Shown here piece after piece: positions 9,336-17,326 of a DNA stretch of 34,066 nt. Under the pieces are notes generated by a model. The model was not told the DNA's origin. It ran no database searches and was given only the letters and a program-made list of their open reading frames with translations. The DNA is from Gemmatimonadota bacterium. GTDB lineage: Bacteria; Gemmatimonadota; Gemmatimonadetes; Gemmatimonadales; GWC2-71-9. How positions within the stretch are numbered: position 1 is the stretch's first letter; each line of letters begins with the position of its first letter. Made by a program: the position numbers and the translations under genes. The stretch lies in NCBI GenBank assembly GCA_020351775.1, contig CP070666.1:3724706-3758771 (forward strand). The letters are read 5' to 3'.

Positions 9336-10615
9336 ATGAGCTTGAAGACAACTCGGAGATTGAATGTCGTGGCTCTCGTTCTGTTGGCAGCAGCGTGCGG
9401 CGGTGAGGCCTGAAGTGGGTTCGCGGGTCAGTGGCAGGGGGTGATCGATACTGTCGGTGACACGATCACTGTACGGACGGTGTCGGGCTCGGTTTGGGGA
9501 GACACGGCGTTTCTCGAGGCCGAGGTCACCATAGGGATGGTGGAGGGGCCGGACGAATATCCGATTGGCAATCCCACTTCGATTGCGTCAGACGCGAATG
9601 GTGTCATCTACATACTGGACCGTCAGGTGCCAATCGTCAGGGCCTATGGTCCTGATGGCGCGCACCTTCGTGATATCGGTCGTGAGGGAGATGGGCCGGG
9701 TGAATACAGGAACCCCGGGGCCATCGCGACACTCCCGGATGGGAGGTTGATGGTGTGTGATCCCGGCAACCTGCGCGTTTCGATCTTCAGTCCCGCTGGG
9801 GAATACTCCGGACAGGCGTGGTATCCCGGTGGATTCCACACGTCTCGGCGGTTGTTCGTCGACACCGCGGGCTACGCCCATTCCATGGTTCTGCTGGAAT
9901 ACGGCAACGCTCCCTGGGACTGGGAGTACGGCCTCGCGCGTATCGATCCTGAGGAGGGCATCATTGACACCCTCGCTCTTCCTCGGTGGTCATACCAACC
10001 TGCACAGATAACGGCAGTCGGGATGGCAACAGTGTCTCCAACTGGGTGCCGTTCGCGCCGCAGATCTCCTGGTCGTTCAGTCCGCTGGGCTATGTCGTGG
10101 GTGGAGTGAGCACCGACTATCGCATCGATCTGTTCAGAGTGGATGCGCCGGTACTGAGGATCGAACGTGAGTGGACCGCGGTGCCAGCTACCGCCGAAGA
10201 GTCTGAGGAGCGCCGCCGTAGCGCCACTGAGAACATGCGACGACAGTTCCCTGGCTGGCGGTGGAATGGGCCACCGGTGCCTGACACCAAGCCTCATTAT
10301 CGCGGCATGTTCGCGAGTTCGGAGGGCAACATATGGGTCTTGGTGTCACAGGCAGGCGTGCCCACGGTGAGCGCTGCCGAGGCCCGAGAAGAGGAACGCC
10401 GCACCGGCCGTCCCCAGATCCGGTTCACGGAGCCGCCGGCCTACGACGTGTTCGCGCCCGACGGCCGCTTCCTGGGGCACGTGCATGTCCCGCAGTCGTT
10501 CAGAACCTATCCGGAACCGATAGTGCGCGATAACAACGTCTGGGCGGTGACGAGAGATGAGTTGGACATCCCCTCTGTCGTGCGGTTTCGCATCGTCCAT
10601 CCCGGCAGCATGTGA
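9336..10615 (+). pseudogene. Broken 6-bladed beta-propeller lipoprotein gene (in-frame stop plus frameshift)
   Basis: From the ATG at 9336 the frame encodes a lipoprotein signal peptide (MSLKTTRRLNVVALVLLAAAC, lipobox LAAAC, reaching GGEA) and then hits TGA at 9411-9413. The same frame continues past the stop without a break (WQGVIDTVGDTITV...) into NHL/6-bladed propeller sequence: GPDEYPIGNPTSIASDANG, then DGPGEYRNPGAIATLPDG. At about 10014-10021 the coding frame jumps by -1: LALPRWSYQPAQITA in the first frame continues as RDGNSVSNWVPFAPQ in the second and runs to the stop at 10613-10615. Repairing both lesions gives one protein of about 425 residues, a normal length for these lipoproteins. 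No slippery heptamer is seen, so programmed frameshifting is unlikely. Two lesions argue for real decay, but sequencing errors remain possible. Confidence 0.8.
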
Positions 10616-10627
10616 GTGCCTCTCTGC

Positions 10628-11620
10628 TCAGGTCGCGGCCGCGGTGGCTGCAGCGGAGGCAGCGGCGGCAGCGACAACCGCCTGTTGAGCAGCTACCAGC
10701 GCCTGCACATCCAGCAACGCCTTTGCCTCGCCCAGCTGGTGGTTTCCGGCAACCTTTGAGACGAGATCCACGAACGCGATTCCAGTGGCGAGATCGAACT
10801 TCAGGGCACGATCGATCTTGGGCTTGACCCCAGCGAGTCGCTCCCGGATCTCCAGAACGCGAGAGACAATGCTCCGGGTAGGTAGCTGGAGGATGGAGAG
10901 GATCGCCAGCTGGCCGTAGTCACGCTGGGTGATTCTCAACTTGTTTTCCCGGAACTCATCCCGCAGTGTAGCGGCTCTTCCGGCTACTTCGTGTGCGCTC
11001 CCCGGGCCTAAGTACATGATGTTGGCCGCGGTCTGCAGCGGATTGCCCTTCTGGAACTTGCAGGCACGAAGCTCATCGTATATGGCCTCTACGTCGTTCC
11101 CAATCACCTGTGGCGCACCGGGCTGCCCGGTCAAAATCGCGCAGGCCGGGAAATCGTCCGGGCCCGTGAGGAATCGGTGGTACCGCTTCATCTCATCGTA
11201 TATCGACTTGAACCGCCGAATGGTGCTTTCGGGGATAGCGCGTCCTTCGGCCTGGATGCGCAGGATCAGCACTGCAAGCAGCTCGAACTGTAGCGCGCGG
11301 CGCAGCCGGTGTTTGCGAAACAGCTTCCGCACCCGGATCAGTTCCTTGAGGAACCGTCTGGCCGAGTCTCTGTGTTGCAGCAACAGGGCGGCGACGACGA
11401 ACTGCGCGCTGGAATTCACGCTCCAGTACCATGGGAATTCGTTTTTTAGGTCGTCGCCCATCCTCCTGATTCCCCGCGCCACGACCATCGGAGTGCCGTC
11501 GCACATGATGGCTGCCAGGGCAGCGTACCGCAGGCGTCTGGAATCCCTCCACCAACGGCGGTCTTGCTGCAACGCTGCATGGATTGATGTGAACCGGTCG
11601 AGTGGGGATTGGGTTAGCAT
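10628..11620 (-). CDS. DUF4003 family protein
   Basis: This soluble, all-helical protein of about 330 residues carries the DUF4003 signatures: HRFLTGPDDFPACAIL (an LT-x-x-DD motif) and, downstream, IYDELRACKFQKGNPLQTAA (the KGN-x-LQ motif), then a YGQLAILSIL segment. The family is known mainly from Firmicutes and has no assigned biochemical function. The last 25 residues are almost pure alanine/threonine/valine, probably a disordered or helical tail. I prefer the ATG at 11620 (MLTQSPLDRF). The frame extends upstream to a TTG at 11698, but that stretch is not family-like and has no good ribosome-binding site. It converges on the propeller pseudogene with a 12-bp gap and is divergent from the DUF362 operon. 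Confidence 0.75.
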   Translation of the reverse strand: MLTQSPLDRFTSIHAALQQDRRWWRDSRRLRYAALAAIMCDGTPMVVARGIRRMGDDLKNEFPWYWSVNSSAQFVVAALLLQHRDSARRFLKELIRVRKLFRKHRLRRALQFELLAVLILRIQAEGRAIPESTIRRFKSIYDEMKRYHRFLTGPDDFPACAILTGQPGAPQVIGNDVEAIYDELRACKFQKGNPLQTAANIMYLGPGSAHEVAGRAATLRDEFRENKLRITQRDYGQLAILSILQLPTRSIVSRVLEIRERLAGVKPKIDRALKFDLATGIAFVDLVSKVAGNHQLGEAKALLDVQALVAAQQAVVAAAAASAAATAAAT

Positions 11621-11761
11621 CTGTTGCCGCTGTCCTCGAAGAGTGAATGGATGGATCCGTGCAGCATTGAAGAAATCGGATGGAAGTGACCCTGACAAGG
11701 TCGATCTCTAAACCGACCTTCATTCAGCCATTACAAAACACCCACGCACCGTGCGCTAGGT

Positions 11762-11790
11762 TTGATGTGATTGCCTGCTGGCGGTATACT
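11762..11790 (+). promoter_or_regulatory. Sigma70-type promoter for the DUF362/NapGH-like operon
   Basis: TTGATG (11762-11767) and TATACT (11785-11790) are separated by exactly 17 bp, each close to consensus. Transcription would start near 11797, giving a leader of about 27 bases before the DUF362 ATG at 11824. This is the clearest housekeeping promoter I could read in the window. Confidence 0.6.
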
Positions 11791-11823
11791 GCGAAAGAAC
11801 TGACTGCAACGGACGGCGGGGTA

Positions 11824-12780
11824 ATGGAACGCAGAGAGTTTATCAAGAAGACCGGCCCGGCAGTGGCTCTGGCTGCCGTAACCGGTACGACCGGTTTCGT
11901 CTTCCACAACCGCGAGATAGCGCGACGCAGTGCGGTGGTCACCAAGACCGCCGATTTCGAGATCCCACACGACCCTGCGCTACCGATACTGGCTTCGGCC
12001 ACTAACTCCAATCCGGTTGCGGCCTTGCATGCTGCCCTCGACGGAATAGGGGGCATCGGGCGTTTCGTTCACGCTGGTGAGACAGTGGTGATCAAACCGA
12101 ACGTGGGGTGGGACAGGACTCCGGCTCAGGGCGCAAACACCAGTCCGGTGCTCGTGAGCGAGATGGTCCGGTTCTGCCTTGCAGCCGGGGCTGCGCAAGT
12201 GACCGTAACCGATGTCAGCTGCAACGACCCGCGACGCAGCTTTCTGCGGTCGGGCATCAGGGAAGCCGGTGAAGCTGCCGGTGCGAGAGTGGTGCTCCCC
12301 AGTCCTGAAGACTTCGTGGAAGTCGATCTCGGCGGCGTGGTGCTCACGAGGTGGCCCGTATTGCGGCACTTCATTGAGGCAGATCGCCTGATAAACATGC
12401 CAGTTGTGAAGCAGCACTCGCTGACGCGCTGCACGGTGGGGATGAAGAACCTGTACGGCATACTGGGTGGGCGGCGCAATCGGCTGCATCAGGAGATAGA
12501 CCAGTCCATTGTCGACCTGGCTACCTTCGTGCGGCCGACGCTGACGGTAGTCGACGCTACGAGGGTGATGGTTCGCAGCGGACCACAGGGTGGTTCGCTC
12601 GATGACATATCGATCGAGGACACTGTCATCTGTTCCACCGACCAGGTTGCTGCAGACGCGAGGGCGGTGGAGTTCTTGGGCCTTGGCGGACGCCAGGTGG
12701 GCCATATCTCGCTGGCTGCGCGGTCGGGGCTGGGGTCGCTCGATTACCGCAACGCCGGATACAGAGAGGTGGCTTCATGA
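11824..12780 (+). CDS. DUF362 protein with Tat signal
   Basis: The 318-residue protein starts MERREFIKKTGPAVALAAV, a twin-arginine signal (RREFIKK plus hydrophobic core), so export of a folded protein is expected. The mature part matches DUF362: VVIKPNVGWDRTPAQGANTSP (about 88-108), a TVTDVSCNDPRRSF segment with a cysteine at 133, VVKQHSLTRCTVGMKNLYG (about 204-222) with a second cysteine, and DQVAADARAVEFLG near the C-terminus. DUF362 domains often occur fused or next to 4Fe-4S ferredoxins, but their reaction is not established. The start at 11824 is preferred over an in-frame upstream codon at 11680 because the Tat motif begins here and the promoter at 11762-11790 lies between the two. It is followed after 13 bp by the NapGH-like fusion. 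Confidence 0.88.
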   Translation: MERREFIKKTGPAVALAAVTGTTGFVFHNREIARRSAVVTKTADFEIPHDPALPILASATNSNPVAALHAALDGIGGIGRFVHAGETVVIKPNVGWDRTPAQGANTSPVLVSEMVRFCLAAGAAQVTVTDVSCNDPRRSFLRSGIREAGEAAGARVVLPSPEDFVEVDLGGVVLTRWPVLRHFIEADRLINMPVVKQHSLTRCTVGMKNLYGILGGRRNRLHQEIDQSIVDLATFVRPTLTVVDATRVMVRSGPQGGSLDDISIEDTVICSTDQVAADARAVEFLGLGGRQVGHISLAARSGLGSLDYRNAGYREVAS

Positions 12781-12793
12781 TGGTGCAGCCGGC

Positions 12794-14458
12794 ATGACTG
12801 TCCACGCCGTAAGGAACCTGCGCCGGGCGTCTCAAGTAGTCTTCTTCCTCGTATTCTTCTGGCTGGTTCTCAAAACGACCTTCGAAGTCGACTTCAATCC
12901 TTCCGAACTATCCGAAATACGGTTGCCATATCCGGTCTCGATTGCGCTCGAGTTCGATCCACTCGTCGGATTGGTGACTTTGCTGGCTAGCGGAACCCTG
13001 TACAAGGGACTGCTGTGGTCGCTCGCTGTTCTCATACCGACCATCTTCCTAGGCCGCTTCTTCTGCGGTTGGGTATGCCCGCTGGGGAGTCTGAATCACT
13101 GGATATCGGGCATACGTTCCGAGCGCAGGTCGCGGCGCGGCAAGAAATTGCTGGAATCCAACCGCTACAAGAAGTATCAGCGGATCAAGTACTACGTCTT
13201 CTTCTTCTGTCTGGGCGCGGCTCTTTTTGGCAGTCTCCAGGCGGGCCTGCTGGATCCGTTGCCGCTGCTGGCTCGTTCGATCGGGACGGCAGTGCTGCCG
13301 GCGCTGCATAGTGCGGGGTTGGCGGTGGCCTCCTTTGCGACGGGTACTGGAATCGCCCCGATAGGGGCGGTTGGTCAAGGACTCTACGATCTGCTGTCCG
13401 TGACGCTGCTACCGTTCCGGCAAGCGCATTTCCACGGCATCGTGTTGATCAGCCTCGTCTTCGTAACGATCCTGGTGCTGAACCGCGTGTTCACGCGCTT
13501 CTGGTGTCGCGGCATCTGTCCGCTCGGCGCGATGCTGGGGATCTTCTCCCGCTTTGCGATATTCGGTCTCCACAAAGACGACAAAGCGTGCAATGAGTGC
13601 AACAGGTGCCTGCTCGCTTGCCAGGGTGCCGACAACCCCAACGTGGGAAGCCAGTGGCGGCAGTCGGAGTGTCACCTGTGTCTCAACTGCCAAGCAGCCT
13701 GCCCCGAGGGAGCGCTGGCGTTCAAGTTCTTCCCCAATAAAGTGAGCACGAAAACCAATCCCGCGGGCACATCCAGAGTCGATGCTTCGCGCCGGAAGTT
13801 GGTGGCGTCTTTCATTGGTGGCTTGACCGCCGTGCCGCTGTTCCGGGCAGGCGACACCCACGAGGCGAAGCGCTCGCCCTTCGTGGTGCGTCCGCCCGGC
13901 TCGCTGCCTGAGGACGACTTCCTCGGCCGCTGCATCCGTTGCGGTCAGTGTATGCGTGTCTGTCCCAACAACGCGCTGCACCCGACCTTGTTGGAATCGG
14001 GATTGGAAGGTCTATGGACGCCGTTCCTGATTGCCAAGATCGGATATTGTGAGCCCACCTGCACTCTGTGTGGTCAGGTCTGTCCCACAGGTGCCATAAG
14101 CGAATTGACGCTCAGTCAGAAGGTAGGCGATGAAGAGACGCCTCCCAACAGGATAGGGACGGCGTTTCTCGACCGGGGCCGCTGTCTTCCCTGGGCGATG
14201 GCCACGCCGTGTATCGTCTGCGAGGAGTGGTGCCCGACGTCGCCCAAAGCGATCTATCTGCGCGAGGAGATCGCTGTTGACAGACAGGGTAACGAGGTCA
14301 GCGTGGCGCGGCCACACGTCGACCCGGCGTTGTGCACCGGGTGCGGGGCATGCGAGTACGCCTGCCCGGTGTACGACCGCAAGGCGATCTACGTCACTTC
14401 AGTGGGTGAGTCGCGCTCGGAGACGAACCAGATCCTGTTGGAGAGGCAGCGGACGTAG
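12794..14458 (+). CDS. NapH-NapG-like fused polyferredoxin membrane protein
   Basis: The 554-residue protein joins two modules. Residues 1-310 are NapH/MauN-like: TM helices at about 13-28, 72-88, 132-150 and 213-232, two CxxxCP motifs (C91/C95 and C238/C242), and two 4Fe-4S motifs (C266, C269, C272, C276; C293, C296, C299, C303). Residues 331-350 hold SRRKLVASFIGGLTAVPLF, a twin-arginine-like hydrophobic segment. After it comes a NapG/MauM-like module starting RPPGSLPEDDFLGRC with further clusters (C380-C390, C419-C430, C473-C480, C514-C524). Separate NapG and NapH together oxidise quinol and feed electrons to periplasmic nitrate reductase. By analogy this protein should link the quinone pool to periplasmic redox partners, but no NapA is nearby. 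The ATG at 12794 is chosen; no strong ribosome-binding site is visible, so translation may be coupled to DUF362. Confidence 0.9.
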   Translation: MTVHAVRNLRRASQVVFFLVFFWLVLKTTFEVDFNPSELSEIRLPYPVSIALEFDPLVGLVTLLASGTLYKGLLWSLAVLIPTIFLGRFFCGWVCPLGSLNHWISGIRSERRSRRGKKLLESNRYKKYQRIKYYVFFFCLGAALFGSLQAGLLDPLPLLARSIGTAVLPALHSAGLAVASFATGTGIAPIGAVGQGLYDLLSVTLLPFRQAHFHGIVLISLVFVTILVLNRVFTRFWCRGICPLGAMLGIFSRFAIFGLHKDDKACNECNRCLLACQGADNPNVGSQWRQSECHLCLNCQAACPEGALAFKFFPNKVSTKTNPAGTSRVDASRRKLVASFIGGLTAVPLFRAGDTHEAKRSPFVVRPPGSLPEDDFLGRCIRCGQCMRVCPNNALHPTLLESGLEGLWTPFLIAKIGYCEPTCTLCGQVCPTGAISELTLSQKVGDEETPPNRIGTAFLDRGRCLPWAMATPCIVCEEWCPTSPKAIYLREEIAVDRQGNEVSVARPHVDPALCTGCGACEYACPVYDRKAIYVTSVGESRSETNQILLERQRT

Positions 14459-14468
14459 ATCCGGTGCC

Positions 14469-15365
14469 TCAGATCAAGCTATCCTCTTCCCACCCGAGTC
14501 GCACGAGATCGATCTTGCTCATGTCTGCGTTGCCGAGGTGGTACTGGGTATCGGCTAGCGCGATGTGGTGCGCGGTTGGCTGGAGCGGGCGTTCCTCTCC
14601 GAACACCAGCCGCCGTTTCTGTTGAATGATCTGCAGGCCAACCGCGTCGGCTGCCACCGCGTCGGTGCTGACGATCAAGCCACCGTAGGGCCACGTGTAG
14701 CTGGGATCAAAATGATGCGGCCCGATGTTGTGGAACTGCGGCGTCAACATCACGAGTACGTTGAGGCGGGTTTTGCCCTTGGTGATCGGAAGATCCCACA
14801 GCTCCGCCAAACTGGCGCACGCGTCGGCGTGGTAATCGGGTGGGTGCGAGAACGTGATGTAGTTCTTGAGGAGGCTGCCGACGCCGGACCATGAGTGTGT
14901 GCGCATCGGCCGGGTGTTGATCAGGGCCGTCGACCGCCGGAAGATATCGTTCTGCAAGATACCTCGGTCGCCCAGCGCGATGTTCTCTTCCGACACGCCC
15001 GCATCCAACACAGCACGGCGGATCGCTTGCTCCAACTCCGGGGGTGTGGGAAGGTAATGCCACACGTTGGTCTTGATGCCGACAATGTCGTCCGGCCGAA
15101 TGATCTGCTTCCAGCACTCGGAGGCGTCGGCGAGCCGGAACAGGGCCACCATCGCGTCGTCCAGCATCTGCTGAACCAGCGCGCCGTCGGTATCACGCAC
15201 GCCATGGACGACGTCCTGATTGCGAATCAGTACCACTCTGGAAGTGTCTGCTTGTCCAGGGCGTTCGAATGCGGTACTGGGCAGGCCGGCTGTGACTCCA
15301 AGAGCAACGCTGCCAACCCCCTTCATGAAGTCCCGTCGGGTGAGACCCGCTTGTTCCTGCGCCAT
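14469..15365 (-). CDS. Second DUF362 protein with Tat signal
   Basis: This is a 298-residue protein. MAQEQAGLTRRDFMKGVGSV is a clear Tat signal (TRRDFMKG). The mature part keeps DUF362 hallmarks: IVGIKTNVWHYLPTPPELEQ in place of the usual IKPN motif, HSWSGVGSLLKNYITF in place of KxHxxxxxTxGMKNxxG, and DAVAADAVGLQIIQQ. It is clearly diverged from the DUF362 protein at 11824-12780 and is not a recent duplicate. The ATG at 15365 lies 2 bp after the stop of the upstream DUF6599 gene, so the two are translationally coupled. It ends 10 bp from the convergent NapGH-like gene. The family reaction is unknown; location and neighbours point to a periplasmic iron-sulfur or electron-transfer role. Confidence 0.87.
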   Translation of the reverse strand: MAQEQAGLTRRDFMKGVGSVALGVTAGLPSTAFERPGQADTSRVVLIRNQDVVHGVRDTDGALVQQMLDDAMVALFRLADASECWKQIIRPDDIVGIKTNVWHYLPTPPELEQAIRRAVLDAGVSEENIALGDRGILQNDIFRRSTALINTRPMRTHSWSGVGSLLKNYITFSHPPDYHADACASLAELWDLPITKGKTRLNVLVMLTPQFHNIGPHHFDPSYTWPYGGLIVSTDAVAADAVGLQIIQQKRRLVFGEERPLQPTAHHIALADTQYHLGNADMSKIDLVRLGWEEDSLI

Positions 15366-15367
15366 CG

Positions 15368-16291
15368 CTATGCCCCCCAATCCAATGAGTCGTACAGTCT
15401 ATTGACCGCGTCCTGCGCCAGCCGATCTGCTTGATCCGCGGACTCCGCATCCAAAACCACGACCACGAAGCGAGAGTAGCTGAGTAGCGATACGAATCTG
15501 CCGTTCTCCGTCGCCACCACCCGTGATGACCCGGAGCCCGGTAGATATCCCCTGCGAAAGGAAAGCCGTGCATTGGTTGCTGCACTCTCGTTCTCGTAAC
15601 TCACGATCAAGAGGTAAGTGTCGCCCGGTTGGTAGCGCCCCAATGCGACGTTGGTGCCAATGTTCAGGTTGAGCAGGTTCTCGCGGGCTACGTAATAGTG
15701 GTAGTTGAGCGTCGGATGGAGATGGAAGAACCTCTCGCTTAGCGGCACGAGCCCCTCGCTGGGCAATAGCCGCACCAGGTTGGGGCGATCTGACCCGGGC
15801 GGCAGTTCCGCTGAAACGGCTCGCGCTACGTCCACGAGGGCTTGATCTGATCCGGCGGTGCCCGGCTCGGAGGCCACACACACGTAGAACCGGTTCTGCC
15901 AGAAACAGAGCACGCTACCTCTGTGCTCGTACCCACCACCGATACCCGCCTCCTCCCGTTCCCTGCTGTAGCTGAACACGCCATATGCATCGGCGGGGTT
16001 GCCCATGTCGAACAGCTCAACGGTCACTGCGGGACTTTCCGGGCTGGTGTATGTCACGACCCAGACCAATTCGAACGCGTACGAGCGATACACTTCGCCG
16101 GCGCCGTTGATGTAGTCGAAAATCGTCTCTCGGTCGTAGATCGCTACCGAATCGCTGCGCGTCCAGCCATCGATCTGTTCGGGGAGCAAGGCGAGAGGAT
16201 CCATGGAACTAGGGGAGTCTTGGCTCCCGCATCCAACCAGGATTGCGCTCGACAACACCATCTTTGTCAGCGCCACGAGTGAGCTCCTCAT
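15368..16291 (-). CDS. DUF6599 lipoprotein (paralogue A)
   Basis: This is a protein of about 307 residues with a lipoprotein signal (lipobox LVGC, C21). It shares with its upstream neighbour the pattern GWT..., YD, YINGAGE (60-66), Y..YAFELV, VTVELFDMGNPADAYGVF and a later segment with LLPSEGLVPLSERFF. These are features of the DUF6599 family, whose function is unknown. The family is typically exported and is found near redox genes. The start at 16291 (MRSSLVALTK) is placed just before the lipoprotein signal; an in-frame ATG further upstream (16351) would add non-signal residues. The 160-bp gap to the upstream paralogue contains an AT-rich patch (16317-16330) that could hold an internal promoter. 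Confidence 0.8.
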   Translation of the reverse strand: MRSSLVALTKMVLSSAILVGCGSQDSPSSMDPLALLPEQIDGWTRSDSVAIYDRETIFDYINGAGEVYRSYAFELVWVVTYTSPESPAVTVELFDMGNPADAYGVFSYSREREEAGIGGGYEHRGSVLCFWQNRFYVCVASEPGTAGSDQALVDVARAVSAELPPGSDRPNLVRLLPSEGLVPLSERFFHLHPTLNYHYYVARENLLNLNIGTNVALGRYQPGDTYLLIVSYENESAATNARLSFRRGYLPGSGSSRVVATENGRFVSLLSYSRFVVVVLDAESADQADRLAQDAVNRLYDSLDWGA

Positions 16292-16451
16292 GCAGAACCG
16301 GCATTTCGGGTGGGTGAATAATATAGATATGGTCGCTCGGACGCCTGGCATGGGCCCGAAGCTAGCGCTTGGCCTGCCGCCGAGTCAAGCAAGCTCGAAG
16401 CGGGCGTGGCAGGCGGCTGCCGACATTCAGTTCACTCCAACCGTCATTCCC

Positions 16452-17291
16452 TCAGGGGACGAAACGATCCAACCTGTTCAGTAACTCTCCCTGGTCTGCT
16501 GCCCCGGACACGCCCCAAATGCCCTGCTCGGCCCGGACGACTCCCACGAGCCCACGGTACGGGATCTCGCTGAAGAGTACGGTGCGCCCGCTGTGTTCGA
16601 GGGACTCCCACTGTCCGGACAGCGTGTTCCAGATTGATGAGGACTCCGGTGAGGAGCGCACCACGAATCCCTGCCACGTTGCGTCACCCTCGCCGGCGTA
16701 TTCGGCATAGAGACAGTCGCGGAGTTCCGAGAGACCCAAGAACCCCTGACGCTGATAGCCCTCGGTGCCGGCGATCTTCCCGCTCTGGGGCAGTAGCCCG
16801 AGTTCGGTGGGATAGGCAGTCTCACCCGGAAGCACACTGGCGATGGCTGCGAGCAGCTCGCGGCCGCTAGCGTCGGTCAACTCGCCTTCGATGGCGTTCA
16901 CCTTCACGTACGTCGCGCCTTTGAGCAGCAGCGCCTGATACGGAGGAGAGACTACCGCCTCAATCGCGTTGGGCAGCTGCACTCCCTCTCCTGAGCTCTC
17001 CCGGTTGTATACGCCAAAGGCATTGAGCGCCGTGCCCATATCGTACAGATCGACGGTAACCGTCACGTCTCCCGCAGTGAGGTCGGCAGTGCGACAGGTC
17101 TGTACGTCGTACTCGATGAATAGCTCAGCCGCTCCGTTGATGTACTCCCACAGATTGTCCGCGTCGTATAGCAGCATCTCCCCATCCTGTGTCCAACCTT
17201 CGACTGCCGGAAAGTCCGACTCCTCGCTGGAGCAGCAAGGCAGAGAAATGGACGCGATCAGCACGGTCAGAGGCAGTAATCGTCTCATCAT
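16452..17291 (-). CDS. DUF6599 lipoprotein (paralogue B)
   Basis: This is a 279-residue exported protein. The signal MMRRLLPLTVLIASISLPCC ends at two cysteines (C19, C20); the lipobox is imperfect (SLPC or LPCC), so lipidation is likely but not certain. The body carries the DUF6599 pattern: EGWTQDG, YINGAAE (50-56), VTVDLYDMGTALNAFGVYN and YQALLLKGATYVKV, followed by a LGLLPQSGKIAGTEGYQ segment aligned with LRLLPSEGL of paralogue A. Similarity between A and B is low outside these motifs, so the duplication is old. It lies 35 bp downstream of the aldo/keto reductase gene, on the same strand. Confidence 0.8.
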   Translation of the reverse strand: MMRRLLPLTVLIASISLPCCSSEESDFPAVEGWTQDGEMLLYDADNLWEYINGAAELFIEYDVQTCRTADLTAGDVTVTVDLYDMGTALNAFGVYNRESSGEGVQLPNAIEAVVSPPYQALLLKGATYVKVNAIEGELTDASGRELLAAIASVLPGETAYPTELGLLPQSGKIAGTEGYQRQGFLGLSELRDCLYAEYAGEGDATWQGFVVRSSPESSSIWNTLSGQWESLEHSGRTVLFSEIPYRGLVGVVRAEQGIWGVSGAADQGELLNRLDRFVP

Positions 17292-17326
17292 CTACACTCC
17301 CATCCTGGCATACACGGGCAGACCGC

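Noticed and set aside
9411..9413. TGA read as selenocysteine
   Set aside because: It falls directly after a lipoprotein signal in a propeller protein with no redox role, no SECIS-like stem stood out, and a second lesion follows.
9441..10109. Intact gene starting at the GTG at 9441
   Set aside because: The lipoprotein signal lies upstream in the same frame behind a TGA, and the C-terminal half is in another frame; it is a fragment of a broken gene.
11980..12705. Long minus-strand frame opposite the first DUF362 gene
   Set aside because: No recognisable domain, histidine/proline/arginine-rich composition, opposite a clear family member.
13409..13981. Minus-strand frame opposite the NapGH-like gene
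   Set aside because: Antisense shadow of a cysteine-motif gene with no domain of its own.
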